Position numbers and translations under genes: made by a program
In this document: in pieces, positions 46,698 to 56,161 of the stretch
How positions within the stretch are numbered: position 1 is the first letter of the stretch
Layout: each line of letters starts with the position of its first letter
Notes under the pieces: model-generated
What the model was told of the DNA's origin: nothing
Seen by the model: only the letters and a program-made list of their open reading frames with translations
The model's database searches: none
From: JAMXLO01 sp963850535
GTDB lineage: Bacteria; Pseudomonadota; Alphaproteobacteria; Acetobacterales; Acetobacteraceae
NCBI GenBank assembly: GCA_963850535.1
Contig: CAWKMC010000020.1
Span: 201,362 to 265,361, forward strand
Direction: 5' to 3'
DNA length: 64,000 bases

Positions 46698-47871
46698 CTA
46701 GCGCGGGGGATGGTCGCGCACCGCTGCCTCGTTCACCTCAACGCCCCAGCCAGGGCCTTTCGGCAGCACGAGTTCGCCGTTCTCCATCGCCGGTGCGTTG
46801 AGGAACAGCTCATCCCGCCACGACACGCTGTCGATATCGATTTCCATCACGCGGAAGTTTGGCACCACGGCACAGAAATGCGCGCTGATGGCCGAGCAAA
46901 GGTGGCCGTAGTAGTTGTGCGGGGCGCAGTTCACTTCATAGGCTTCGGCCATGGCGGCGATCTTGATCGAATTCGAGAAACCCGTTCCAGATCACATCGA
47001 TGATTGCCACGTCCGTCGCGTAGGCATCGAGGAATGGCCGGAACGCGCGACGGCCGCACACCAATTCCAGCGAGGCAATCGGGCAGGGCGCTTTGCTTCG
47101 GATAAGTGCCAGGGCCTGGGGATCCCAGGTGTCGATCTCCAGCCAGGTCATGTCGAACGGCTCGACAGCCTTGGCGATCTGCAGGTAGCCCTCGGTCTTG
47201 AAGTGGTAATTCACGTCGAGATGCAGCCCCATTTCCGGGCCAGCGCCGGCACGAAATGCGCCGAGCAGATCGCGCACCGATTGCAGCGTCTTCTTGTCGA
47301 CGTTCAGCTCGGGCCAGCCGGGCGTCCTGCCAAATCCTGGACCGAAACCGATCAGCTTCTCTCCGTCGAACGGCAGGATGTTGGTCTTCAGCGCCTTGAA
47401 GCCTCGCCGCTTCACCTCGGCTCCCAGCGTCGCGATGTCGTCATAGGTGCGCAGCGGTGGCGCGCCGACCAGTTCGTGGTTGCGCACGCGGTAGGAGCCG
47501 CAGTGCGACCAATAGACCGGGATGCGGTCACGCACCGGCCCGCCGAACAGCTCGTAGACCGGCACGCCCAGCGCCTTGCCCTTGATGTCGAGCAACGCAT
47601 TCTCGATCGCCGCGATCGCACGCGAGTTGATGCCGCCCGGCGCTTGCACCTGACGCACCCACAGCATCGAGGCGATCTGCTGCACCGGCCGCGGATCGAG
47701 CCCGATCAGCGGTTCGGCCAGGCCGCGGATCACGCCGGTCAGGCCACGGCTGCCGTCCGCCTCGGTGTATTCCGACCAGCCGACCAGACCATCGTCGGTG
47801 GTGATCTTCAGGAACGAAAAGGTGCGCCAGCCGGCGTCGCAGTGCAGGTCATCGATGCGAGCGATCTTCAT
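46698..47871 (-). CDS. Mandelate racemase/muconate lactonizing family enzyme 2 (frameshifted)
   Basis: This is a second enolase-superfamily protein: MKIARIDDLHCDAGWRTFSFLKI, a short capping domain, the KALKTN lysine, metal ligands around LHLDVNYHF and TWLEIDTWDP, then ELVCGR. The last 85 residues (MAEAYEVNCAPHNYYGHLCS...) are shifted one frame. One A too many at 46970-46971 (TCGAATTC) repairs it, giving about 390 residues with the C-terminal PHN base region as in galactonate-dehydratase-like enzymes. A perfect AGGAGG precedes the ATG at 47871. It is operonic with the aldo/keto reductase, 13 bp away. A sugar acid substrate is likely but unproven. Confidence 0.87.
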
Positions 47872-47884
47872 GCATGTCCTCCTG

Positions 47885-48844
47885 TCATCGCGCAGCCGAT
47901 GGTGCAACCAGGCCCACGCCGCGCAGATGGCTGAACAAGTCCTTCAGCCTGTCACGGTCGGCCTGCGGCAATGGCGGCCGCAAAATCAATTCGATATTCG
48001 AGCGCAGATGCGCCTGGTCGCCGGTGCCGAACAACACCACGTCCACGCCTGGCTCATGCCGCACATAGCGATACGCCGCATCGGTCAGGCTGGTCGCGCC
48101 ACCGGGATGCACCAGGAAGCCGAGTGGATCGGGATCGTCGGCCAGCGACTGCGGCACCTTTGACTGCGCAGCCAGTTCCTTCATCGCCTCGACGACACGC
48201 TCGCGTCGCGCGAAGATGCCGCGCACGGCGAACATCAGCAGCGTGCCCACGCGATGCTGCAGAGTCGCTGGAAACACTGCCTCGCGCGTGTTCTGGTTCA
48301 TCAGGTGGAACGCCACCATCACCACGTCCCACAGCCCATCGGGGACGGCGCGCCGCAGCATCTGGTGCTCCAGGTCGTTCGGCGATGTCTCGGTGATGCC
48401 GAGAAACCGGAATTTTCCGCGTTCCTTCTCCTTCAGCAATACCGGGGCGATGACGTCGCGCACGTAGTCATAGCCGGACGGCGGCACGGCATGCAGTTGA
48501 AACACGTCGATGCAGTCGATGCCGAGTTCGCGCAGCGAATTGTCCAGGCTCGCCACCACGCGTTGCGGCGTCCAGCGTTCGCCGCCGCGGATGACCGACG
48601 ACTTGGTGGCGATTACCACGCTATCGCGCGGCACCGACTTGATCGCCTTGCCGACCACGTCCTCGGTGCCATAGGGCGCTGCGGTATCGAGCAGGTTAAC
48701 GCCATGATCCAGCGCCGCGTGGATGATGGCGATGGCGCTGGCCTCGGTGCCGCCGGTGGACAGCCCAAGCCGGCTGAACCCGCCGCAGCCGAGGCCGGCG
48801 ACACTGACCTTGAGTTCTGTCCTGCCCAGCGTGGTATATTCCAT
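47885..48844 (-). CDS. Aldo/keto reductase
   Basis: This NADPH-dependent carbonyl reductase or dehydrogenase has a (beta/alpha)8 barrel. The catalytic tetrad is visible: Asp and Tyr in NLLDTAAPYG, Lys in VIATKSS and His in DVFQLHAV. The 319 residues begin MEYTTLGRTELKVSVAGLGCG. It resembles the D-threo-aldose/L-fucose dehydrogenase-like group. It lies upstream of the enolase-superfamily enzyme on one transcript, so the two may oxidise or reduce a sugar and dehydrate the acid. The exact sugar is unknown. The start is the ATG at 48844. Confidence 0.92.
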   Translation of the reverse strand: MEYTTLGRTELKVSVAGLGCGGFSRLGLSTGGTEASAIAIIHAALDHGVNLLDTAAPYGTEDVVGKAIKSVPRDSVVIATKSSVIRGGERWTPQRVVASLDNSLRELGIDCIDVFQLHAVPPSGYDYVRDVIAPVLLKEKERGKFRFLGITETSPNDLEHQMLRRAVPDGLWDVVMVAFHLMNQNTREAVFPATLQHRVGTLLMFAVRGIFARRERVVEAMKELAAQSKVPQSLADDPDPLGFLVHPGGATSLTDAAYRYVRHEPGVDVVLFGTGDQAHLRSNIELILRPPLPQADRDRLKDLFSHLRGVGLVAPSAAR

Positions 48845-48915
48845 CCAGTCACCTGTCTGCCGAAGGCAGAGAGGCTAGCCCGCCGTTCCATCTGGAGGGA
48901 AGCGAACGAAACCGG

Positions 48916-49320
48916 ATGCACGCCCGCCTGTCCATCTTTCTTGTATCGGCCTTGGCCGCGCCACCGGCGATGGCGCTCGACGCATGCCTCGCCGACAGTG
49001 CCGGAGCATGGCGCGGTCCTGTGTGGAATGGTGCCGGGCTGCAGACGATGGATACGACGTTCCAGGTCGGCAGCGATGGCGTCCTGATCGGTCGCTATCA
49101 CATCCATGATTTCGTCCCATTTGACGGCACGCTGACCGAGTTGCGCCGGACCGGGGACTGCGAGGCGGACTTCGTGTGGCATGACCGCGACGGAACCGGC
49201 GTGGTGCATATTCGGTTCGAACCACAACTCGGGCGGTTCCTCGGCCGTTGGGGAACCAACCAGCCACTTCCGGGTCTCGAGTTCAATGGTTACCGGACGG
49301 GGCCGCCGCCCATTAGCTAG
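48916..49320 (+). CDS. Small secreted protein (134 aa, unknown)
   Basis: A clear signal peptide (MHARLSIFLVSALAAPPAMA) precedes an acidic, beta-strand-rich mature domain (LDACLADSAGAWRGPVWNGA... GCEADFVWHDRDGTGVVHIRF, read in parts) with two cysteines that could form one disulfide. The motif GAWRGPVWNGAG and alternating strands suggest a small lipocalin-like or beta-barrel fold, without a named family. It is divergent from the aldo/keto reductase and 11 bp before the GST gene. Confidence 0.7.
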   Translation: MHARLSIFLVSALAAPPAMALDACLADSAGAWRGPVWNGAGLQTMDTTFQVGSDGVLIGRYHIHDFVPFDGTLTELRRTGDCEADFVWHDRDGTGVVHIRFEPQLGRFLGRWGTNQPLPGLEFNGYRTGPPPIS

Positions 49321-49331
49321 CGGAGCATCTC

Positions 49332-49959
49332 ATGATCCTGATCGGCCAATATGACTCGCCGTTCGTGCGGCGCGTCGCAATCGCGTTGCGACTTTACGGG
49401 ATTGCCTATGAGCATCGTCCCTGGTCGACCTTCGGCGATGCTGAACGCATCGCGCCGTACAATCCGCTGCGTCGCGTGCCGACACTGGTGCTCGACGATG
49501 GCGAAGCGCTGATCGAGAGCGGCGCAATTCTGGACTCTCTCGATGAACATGTCGGTCCGTCACGTGCGATGATCGCGCAGGGTGGCGCCGCGCGCCGGCG
49601 TGCTCTCAAGGTGTGCGCGCTGGCGACCGGCCTCGCCGACAAGGCGGTCAGCCTGTTCTATGAGCGAGGTACTGCACGAGGCAACCTCCGAACAGTGGCT
49701 TGCACGCTGCCGGATGCAGATCGCCGATGTGCTGAGTGCGCTTGAGTCGTCGCGCGTCGAGAGCAAAACCGCCTTCTGGTTCGGCGAGGCAATCGGCCAT
49801 GCCGATATCGCCGTCGCCTGCGCACTTCGCTTCACGCGAGAGGCCCATCCTGGGCTGTTCGATGAGCAGCGTTGGCCGGTGCTCGCCGGTCATGCCTCGC
49901 TGTGTGAAGGCCGTAACGAGTTCCGCGAGATCGCCCAACCATTCCAGCCGCCGGCATGA
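49332..49959 (+). CDS. Glutathione S-transferase family protein (frameshifted)
   Basis: The thioredoxin-like N-terminal domain (MILIGQYDSPFVRRVAIALR, RRVPTLVLDDGEALIESGAI) carries the cis-Pro and the ES pair that bind glutathione. The helical C-terminal domain (SEQWLARCRMQIADVLSALE onward) is one frame off. Removing one base within 49666-49669 (CGAGG) joins them through YERVLHEAT and gives 208 residues, standard for the family. The active Ser/Cys position reads YDSPFV. The conjugated or isomerised substrate is unknown. Confidence 0.85.
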
Positions 49960-49977
49960 ACCACCATTTGCCGCGCG

Positions 49978-51343
49978 ATGCTGTTCAATAGCCTGCCCTT
50001 CATCCTGGGCTTCTTGCCGCCAGTGCTGCTCATCTACTGGCTGCTGGCGCGTCGTGATGCGGTTCGGCTGTATTTTCTGTTGCTGGTCTCGGTGCTGTTC
50101 TATGGCTACTGGGACTGGCGGTTCGAACCTTTGCTGGTCGGATCAATCCTGTTCAACTGGTTCGTCGCGTTGGCCTATTTTCGGATTGGCCGCAAATCGC
50201 TGCTGATTGCGGCGATCGGGGTCAATCTTTTGTCGCTGGCGGTGTTCAAGTACTTGGGCTTCTTCGCCGGGAGCGTTGCCGATGCGACGGGCTGGCGATT
50301 TGATCTGCCGACGATCCTGCTGCCGATCGGCATCAGCTTTTTCACGTTCCACAACATCATTTACCTGGCCGATCTGCACGCCGGTCGCGCGCCCCGCTAT
50401 TCTCTGCGTGACTACGGCCTGTACATAGCGCTGTTTCCGCAAATCCTCGCCGGGCCGCTGGTGCGCTACTACGAGATCGTGCCGCAGTTTGGTCTGTCGC
50501 CGCTGCGCGAAGGCTGGGAGGCGCGGTTGGCCCAAGGCATTGCGCTGTTCCTTATGGGTCTTGGCAAGAAGATCCTGCTGGCGGACTCACTTGCGCCGCT
50601 CGCGGATCCGGTGTTTGCAGCGGCGGGGCAGCACGCGCTTGACGCAGGGTGAGGCATGGACCGGTGCTCTCGCCTTCCCCTTGCAGATCTACTTCGACTT
50701 TTCCGGCTACTCCGACATGGCGATCGGACTCGCGCTGATGCTCGGGTTCGGGTTGCCGGTGAACTTCAACGCGCCATATCGCGCTGATGGCCTGCGTGAG
50801 TTCTGGCGGCGTTGGCACATGACCTTATCGCGCTTCCTGCGTGACTATCTTTACATTCCACTCGGCGGCAACCGGCACGGCCTGACACGGCAGCTGGCCG
50901 CACTGCTGATCACCATGGCACTCGGAGGGCTCTGGCATGGTGCGGGATGGACGTTTGTGATCTGGGGCATGCTGCACGGAATTGGCCTGGCCGCAGGTGT
51001 GCTCTGGCGCCGCTGGTTCGTGCCGATCTCGCGCCCGATGGGCTGGGCGATGCTGATGGTATTTTTGCTGATATCCTGGGTGTTCTTCCGCGCGCCCAGT
51101 CTCGCTGCGGCGTGGAACGTGCTGACGGCGATGGTGGCCGGCGACGGACCGGCGTGGCCGCGGGGACTGGGAACGATTGCGATCGCGGCAGCCGTGGTGT
51201 TCCTTGCCCCGACCAGCCAGACGATCGCCGGCAACCTGCGGCCATATCGTTGGCTCGCACCGGCGGGGGCCTTCGCAACAGTCGCCTTGCTGCTCAAGCT
51301 GGCCGACGGACCCGCGTATGAATTCATCTATTTCCATTTCTGA
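49978..51343 (+). CDS. MBOAT-family O-acyltransferase, AlgI-like (frameshifted)
   Basis: This polytopic membrane enzyme passes acyl groups to an exported polysaccharide. Marks are MLFNSLPFILGFLPPV, LPIGISFFTFHNIIYLADLH, FPQILAGPLVRYYE, then REFWRRWHMTLSRFLRDYLYIPLGG and the catalytic His in LGGLWHGAGWTFVIWG. The N-terminal 220 and the C-terminal 235 residues are in different frames. Removing one T at 50639-50640 (GCTTGACG) restores about 454 residues. The start is probably the ATG at 49978 (a GCG then ATG), 18 bp after the GST. The next gene encodes its SGNH-type partner. Confidence 0.9.
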
Positions 51344-52304
51344 GCGTCAGCACTGGCGTCGCCTGCTCCGGCGCTATGCTGTCAGCACACTGATTGTCGG
51401 CGCAGCGGTTGCGGCGCTGCTTCTGGCCATTGATCCCTACGACACTGGCCGGTTCTCGCTGTTGCCGGCGCACGGCGTCGCCAATTTTGGCCAACGCCTC
51501 GCGTTCGCCAGTATCGCTCGCCGTCCGGATGTCGACACCGCTATCCTCGGCAATTCCACGATCCAGCTGATCGATCCGGCACGGCTCTCGCGTTCGATTG
51601 GCCATTCGGCGGTCTCGCTCGCCGTGCCGGGCAGCGGGCCAATTGAGCAGCTGGTGCTCGCCGCGTATTTCGCGCGTCATCATCGACACAATTCGGATTT
51701 GACCTTTGTGTTCGGTCTCGATCAGTCGTGGTGCACCACGGCCAGTCCAATCACACCGAACTACCCGTTTCCGTTTTGGCTCTATTCGAGCGATCGGCTG
51801 GACTATGTGCTCAACATGCTGCGTTACAAGACATTCGAGGCGGCCGCCCGTCGCCTGAAGCTGCTTGCGGGATTGGATCGACCAGCGCGCGCGGATGGCT
51901 ATCATGATTACGACACAGGCAAGATCTGGCACGCGCCGGAATTCGACGAAGTGCCAGTGCCGAAACCAGTCGGAGGACAAACGCTGGCCAGTGATTTCAC
52001 TGCTCTGCCGTTACTGCAGCGCTTCCTCTCAAGCATTGGCCCTGGTGCGCGCGTCGTCCTGGTTTTTCCGCCCCGCTATGTCAGTGCTATCCCGGCAGCC
52101 GGCAGCGCGGCGGCCGCCGAACTTGATGCCTGCAAGGACGCCTTCCGGCAGCTGGCCAAAACGCGATCCAATACCTGGATGATTGATTTCCTCATCGACA
52201 GTCAGTTCACACGGCACGAAGACGACTATTGGGACAAAATTCATTATCGCGGGCCGGTGGCGCGCGCGATCGAGGATCGTCTGGCCGACGTCCTCGGATC
52301 CTGA
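51318..52304 (+). CDS. SGNH-hydrolase-like partner of the MBOAT acyltransferase
   Basis: The product is a type II membrane protein: a basic cytosolic start, one helix (YAVSTLIVGAAVAALLLAI), and a periplasmic domain. The domain has an SGNH-type serine in DTAILGNSTIQLID and a late Asp-His pair in YWDKIHYRG. It resembles AlgJ/AlgX/DltD-like acyl-carrier partners. It overlaps the MBOAT gene by 26 bases, so the two are translationally linked, as in polysaccharide acetylation loci. The ATG at 51318 (MNSSISISERQHW) gives 328 residues. Which polysaccharide is modified is not visible. Confidence 0.75.
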   Translation: MNSSISISERQHWRRLLRRYAVSTLIVGAAVAALLLAIDPYDTGRFSLLPAHGVANFGQRLAFASIARRPDVDTAILGNSTIQLIDPARLSRSIGHSAVSLAVPGSGPIEQLVLAAYFARHHRHNSDLTFVFGLDQSWCTTASPITPNYPFPFWLYSSDRLDYVLNMLRYKTFEAAARRLKLLAGLDRPARADGYHDYDTGKIWHAPEFDEVPVPKPVGGQTLASDFTALPLLQRFLSSIGPGARVVLVFPPRYVSAIPAAGSAAAAELDACKDAFRQLAKTRSNTWMIDFLIDSQFTRHEDDYWDKIHYRGPVARAIEDRLADVLGS

Positions 52305-52318
52305 GCAGCGCGTCCGAC

Positions 52319-52996
52319 GTGTTCGCTCCACTCGCCCGCGCCATAGGCCAGCTCGACGACCCTGTCTTCCTGGGCGTGCTGGTCCGCAGCCTGCTCTGGG
52401 CCGCGGCTTGCTTCATTGCGCTGCACTTCGTCGCGATCTGGGCAATCCATCGGTTGCTCGATCTGCACGGCTGGTTGGGTTGGGCGGCGGATCTGGCCGG
52501 TGGGATCGGTGCCTCCCTGCTTGCCCTTTGGCTCTTCCTCCCCGTCGCGGTGATCATCAGCACGCTCTACATCGATCGCATCGCCGCGGCGGTGGAGCGG
52601 CGACATTATCCGGCGCTGTCGCCGGCGCACGGCGCACCGCTGATGGTTCAGTTCTGGGACGGCATCAGCATTGCTGCGCGTATTCTGCTGCTCAACATTT
52701 TGGCGCTGATCGCCGCATTGATACTGCCGGGAGTCGGTCTGGTCCTCGCCTGGATCATTGGCGGTTACGCTATCGGTCGGGGTCTATTTGCCGCCGTGGC
52801 GATGCGTCGCATGCCGCGACCGGCGGCGGCCATGCTCTATCGCCGTGCACGGCCGATGATCATAACGCAAGGCTGTATCCTGGCGCTCGCCGGTTATGTC
52901 CCTCTGCTCAACCTGCTCATCCCGGTCATTGGAACTGCAGTGATGGTGCACGTGCTCGACCAAGCGCTCGTGGCCCATGCGGATCGTTGTGGATAA
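52319..52996 (+). CDS. EI24-domain (CysZ-like) membrane protein
   Basis: The 225-residue membrane protein has the EI24 pattern: amphipathic start (FAPLARAIGQLDDPVFLGVL), paired long hydrophobic segments (LLWAAACFIALHFVAIWAI; ADLAGGIGASLLALWLFLPVAVIIS), the charged linker IDRIAAAVERRHYP, and a C-terminal hairpin (ILLLNILALIAALILPG; GCILALAGYVPLLNLLIPVIG). The family includes the sulfate transporter CysZ, but many members are uncharacterised. I chose the GTG at 52319, 14 bp after the SGNH stop. It is separate from core sulfur genes. Confidence 0.78.
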   Translation: MFAPLARAIGQLDDPVFLGVLVRSLLWAAACFIALHFVAIWAIHRLLDLHGWLGWAADLAGGIGASLLALWLFLPVAVIISTLYIDRIAAAVERRHYPALSPAHGAPLMVQFWDGISIAARILLLNILALIAALILPGVGLVLAWIIGGYAIGRGLFAAVAMRRMPRPAAAMLYRRARPMIITQGCILALAGYVPLLNLLIPVIGTAVMVHVLDQALVAHADRCG

Positions 52997-53086
52997 CCTC
53001 CGGCAATAGGTTGTTCGACCGGAACCGACCGTGTTACCCCGGCTGCACCATCGCGAATCCAAGCATTGCCAGCCAGCGAGGCGCCC

Positions 53087-53764
53087 GTGTCCGTCTTTAA
53101 GCGTCGCAGGCCCGACGACCCGCAAGCCGCCGAACCGGGCAATACTTTGCCCGCCGGCCTTTCAATTCCCCAGCAGGACGACATCCAGGCTCATGCCGAC
53201 GAGTCTGTAAGGCCCGTCGATTCCGGTCTCGGCGTGCCTCCATTCCGTCCCGCCCAGCCGCAGGAGGTGCCAACAATGTCCCGGCAACCCTTCACCACAG
53301 CGCCGCCACCGCCGCCCACCACGCCGCCCGCCGGCGCGCGTCCGGGCCTGCCACCAATTCGTCCTCAGGCACGCGATCCCTCAGAGCGACGCACTCTCGT
53401 CGTCGGCCGCGGCATCAGCGTGCAGGGCACCGTGCAGGATGCAGAGCGGCTGGTGGTCGAGGGCACCGTGGAAGCGAGCATGATCCACGCGACCGAACTC
53501 GCCATCTCGCCCGGCGGCATTTTCAAGGGCGAGGTCGAGGTCGAGGACGCTGAGATCGCCGGCACCATCGATGGGACTTTGACCGCCCGCGGCAGCCTGA
53601 TCGTGCGTGCCAGCGGCAAGGTGCTGGGCACCGCCCGCTGCCGCCGACTTCAGGTGGAGGATGGCGGCCAGATCACCGGCCATATCGAGATGCTGACCGA
53701 TCAGACGCGCTCCGAGCCGGCACAGCGCCCGGTCAGCGAACCGGCGGCTTCATTTAGCTCTTAG
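53087..53764 (+). CDS. Bactofilin-family polymer-forming protein
   Basis: Bactofilins form filaments that place cell-wall or polysaccharide machinery. The central DUF583 beta-helix is clear (RTLVVGRGISVQGTVQDAER, LVVEGTVEASMIHATELAIS, FKGEVEVEDAEIAGTIDGTL). It is flanked by proline-rich tails: a long N-terminal one (PPPPPTTPPAGARPGL) and a short C-terminal one. I chose the GTG at 53087 (MSVFKRRRPDDPQ) with GCGAGG before it; a TTG at 53066 is an alternative. It has 225 residues. It lies after the MBOAT/SGNH/EI24 genes, so it may localise that system, but this is inference. Confidence 0.88.
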   Translation: MSVFKRRRPDDPQAAEPGNTLPAGLSIPQQDDIQAHADESVRPVDSGLGVPPFRPAQPQEVPTMSRQPFTTAPPPPPTTPPAGARPGLPPIRPQARDPSERRTLVVGRGISVQGTVQDAERLVVEGTVEASMIHATELAISPGGIFKGEVEVEDAEIAGTIDGTLTARGSLIVRASGKVLGTARCRRLQVEDGGQITGHIEMLTDQTRSEPAQRPVSEPAASFSS

Positions 53765-53765
53765 A

Positions 53766-53808
53766 GCGTGATGATCGAAGGCGGGATCGCCGGCAATCTG
53801 AATCACGC
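53766..53808. repeat. Palindromic element after the bactofilin gene
   Basis: GCGTGAT (53766-53772) is inverted as ATCACGC (53802-53808), with a second, inner GGCGGGATCGCCGGC stretch that can fold. It starts right after the bactofilin stop. It resembles the AGCGCGAT palindrome at 46648 and may serve as terminator or dispersed repeat. Confidence 0.4.
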
Positions 53809-53861
53809 GATGAACAATGAGCTAGGGCCGGATGGGCGCATCTGCCTTCGCTCATCCGGCT

Positions 53862-55148
53862 CTAGCCGCTGCTGATCAGGAAGGTCTCGTCCCGCGCCTG
53901 AAGTGTGGGCGGCCCTTCTGCCGGCACGGCACTCCAGCGGAGACTGCCGACCGTGAAGCAGTCCGGGCAGGCTGCATGCCATGTCGTGTGGGCGGTGTGG
54001 CAGGAGTTGCATCGCCAGATTGGGTCCGGATCGGCTGTCGCGGCATGGCGCAATGCGTCCCGCTGGTCGCTGCCCTCGGCTTCCTCGATCTCGGCCAGCA
54101 ACAGCCACACCCGCCGCTGATTCACCCCAGCGGCAATGGCAGCTTCCGCGTGGCGCCTCGCTTCGCCGGTCAGACCGGCATCCAGCGCGGTCCGCGCCAG
54201 CACCAAGCGGCTTTCCGCATGAGTCGGATTGGCTTCGGTCAGTCGCTGCGCGGCCTGGGTTCGTGCCAATGGATCGGACACCGGTGCGAGGGCGAACTCG
54301 GCAAGGTCCGGATGCGGTGCAATGCTCCAGGTATGACGGATGACGGTCAGCGCCCGCGGCTCACGCCCCACCGCCCGTAGCCGCTTGGCATAAACCAGTG
54401 CGGCCGGTGCCAGCGAGGGGTCTTCCTGCCAGGCCTGCCGCGCGAGACGCAGCATCTGTGCTTCATCCGCGGTCGATTGCGCGGCGGCGGTGGCGAGTGC
54501 CGCCTTCGGCGCATCGGCGTCCGCCAGCGCCAGCGCGTCCGACCATTCACCCGCGCGCACTGCGAGTCTCCCTCGTTCGCGGCGCAACCACGCGGCGCCC
54601 GGCTGAACGGCCTCGGCCTGGCGCCCGAGCGCCATTGCCTCGGTCCAGTCGCCCCGGTCGATCGCCTGACGCAGCAGGCCGCGCAGCCCGAGAAATGCTG
54701 CATCGTCACGCTCGGCGAGTGTCCTGAATGCCGCCTCCGCCTCATCGCTGCGGCCGGCGATGCGTCCCGCTTCCGCCGCCAGCAACAAAGTCGCCGGGGT
54801 GTCGCCCAGCAATCGACGGGCACGGCTTGCCTCTCGCCGCGCGTCGCCGGTATCGCCCGCCGCAAGCGCCAGCAGCGTGTGGGTAACCGCGAGATCGCCC
54901 GACGTCCGCCGGCGCGCGGCCTGCCGTCTGCGGATTGTGCGAGGCAGCCTGATCATCGCTCCGAAAAGCCGGAGCAAGGCGTATAACACAGCGAACAACA
55001 ACAGCAGGCCGAGGCCGACCACGGAGCTTGGCGCTGCAAACGAGATGTCCCCGACATCGCCGCTTACTTGACCCGGCAGGCTCGCGAGCCCCCATGCAAG
55101 CGCCAGCACCACCGCACCGGCCAGCAGAACGAGCAGGATGCGGCGCAT
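53862..55148 (-). CDS. hemY: HemY-like TPR membrane protein
   Basis: This is the alphaproteobacterial HemY of heme-operon type, not protoporphyrinogen oxidase. It has two N-terminal hydrophobic helices (ILLVLLAGAVVLALAWGLA; VVGLGLLLLFAVLYALLRLF) and then TPR-like helical repeats through residue 370. The C-terminus carries a CxxC...CxxC ribbon (WRCNSCHTAH... CPDCFTVGS), typical of this branch. Its role in tetrapyrrole metabolism is poorly defined. The ATG at 55148 (MRRILLVLL) overlaps the stop of the COG4223 gene (ATGA), so it is coupled. It has 428 residues. Confidence 0.9.
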   Translation of the reverse strand: MRRILLVLLAGAVVLALAWGLASLPGQVSGDVGDISFAAPSSVVGLGLLLLFAVLYALLRLFGAMIRLPRTIRRRQAARRRTSGDLAVTHTLLALAAGDTGDARREASRARRLLGDTPATLLLAAEAGRIAGRSDEAEAAFRTLAERDDAAFLGLRGLLRQAIDRGDWTEAMALGRQAEAVQPGAAWLRRERGRLAVRAGEWSDALALADADAPKAALATAAAQSTADEAQMLRLARQAWQEDPSLAPAALVYAKRLRAVGREPRALTVIRHTWSIAPHPDLAEFALAPVSDPLARTQAAQRLTEANPTHAESRLVLARTALDAGLTGEARRHAEAAIAAGVNQRRVWLLLAEIEEAEGSDQRDALRHAATADPDPIWRCNSCHTAHTTWHAACPDCFTVGSLRWSAVPAEGPPTLQARDETFLISSG

Positions 55149-56161
55149 CAGGTCGACTGAGCCCACGCGACGAGCGCGGCCCTCGCTGCCAGCAGTGCCC
55201 GGGCCTGGGTGAGCCAATCCGCCATCGCCTGCGCCGCTGCTCCTTGCAAGCTGCCGATATCCGCCGCTGCCGCCCCGAGATCACCCGCGTCCAATGCGGT
55301 GCGCGCCCGTTCCAGCAGGCCGGCGGCAGGATCACCCACAAGCACATGGTCGCCCTGCCGGACAGTCACGAGGTCCTGCGCCTGTGCCCAGAGCCGGGTC
55401 ATCAGCGGCTTCCCGTCAGTGGGCGGCCGAGATGCCCCGAGCGCCTCGCGCGCAGCTGCCGGGAAAGCAAGGCGCAGGCTGGCCAGGGTCGGGGGCGCGG
55501 CATCGGCGAACCGGGCAAGCGCAGGCGGTGCGCCGGGAAGATCGCCCAGCTTCTGTCCCGCCGCGAGGGCCAGCGAAGCCGCCTCGACGACCGCGCCGCG
55601 TTTCGCCGCAGCGGTGGCCGCGTCCGCCCGGTGCGTCAGATCTGTCTGCATGGTGCGGTCTGCGTTCTCCAGCGAGGCCATCCGCGTGGAAAGTTCGGCG
55701 CCGGCCTGCTGCTGCTTCGCCTCCAGTGCCGTGAGCCGGGTTACCAATGGCTGGAGGTCGGGCGGCTGTCGCTGCTCCAGCGATGCCACGCGAGCCTCCA
55801 GGGGTCCAAGAGCCGCGGGCGCGGCGCCGGGCGGAGCTTGCGGTCCGGGTCGCTGCTCCAGCGCTGTCATTCGGGCGTTGAGTGGTCCGAGATCGGGGGC
55901 ACTCGGCATCGGCCGCTGTTCCAGCCGTGACACGCGCTCCTCGAGCGCGGCGACCTGGCGCGTCAGCGAATCGGTGGCTTCGGTGGAGGCTGGCGGGATG
56001 GCGGGATGCCGCCAGACCCAGATGATTGCAGCGGCGAGAAGCAAGAAACCTGCGGCCGTCAGCCATGGCAGCAGTGGCCGTCTGGCCGGCCGCTCGGGTG
56101 GCGGCGAAGGCGGCTCAGCTTGCTGCTCTTCCGTAGGGGGCAGGGCGGGCGAATCGCTCAT
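55148..56161 (-). CDS. Mitofilin/COG4223-like membrane protein
   Basis: This 337-residue protein is typical of alphaproteobacterial heme operons. It has a proline/glutamate-rich cytosolic start (PPTEEQQAEPPSPPPERP), one membrane helix (LLPWLTAAGFLLLAAAIIWV), then a periplasmic coiled coil with repeated LEQR units (VSRLEQRPMP, MTALEQRPGP, VASLEQRQPP) and a helical C-terminal domain. It is related to mitochondrial Mic60. It is thought to shape membranes or hold assemblies. It lies between hemD and hemY; the ATG at 56161 overlaps the hemD end by 4 bases. Confidence 0.85.
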   Translation of the reverse strand: MSDSPALPPTEEQQAEPPSPPPERPARRPLLPWLTAAGFLLLAAAIIWVWRHPAIPPASTEATDSLTRQVAALEERVSRLEQRPMPSAPDLGPLNARMTALEQRPGPQAPPGAAPAALGPLEARVASLEQRQPPDLQPLVTRLTALEAKQQQAGAELSTRMASLENADRTMQTDLTHRADAATAAAKRGAVVEAASLALAAGQKLGDLPGAPPALARFADAAPPTLASLRLAFPAAAREALGASRPPTDGKPLMTRLWAQAQDLVTVRQGDHVLVGDPAAGLLERARTALDAGDLGAAAADIGSLQGAAAQAMADWLTQARALLAARAALVAWAQST

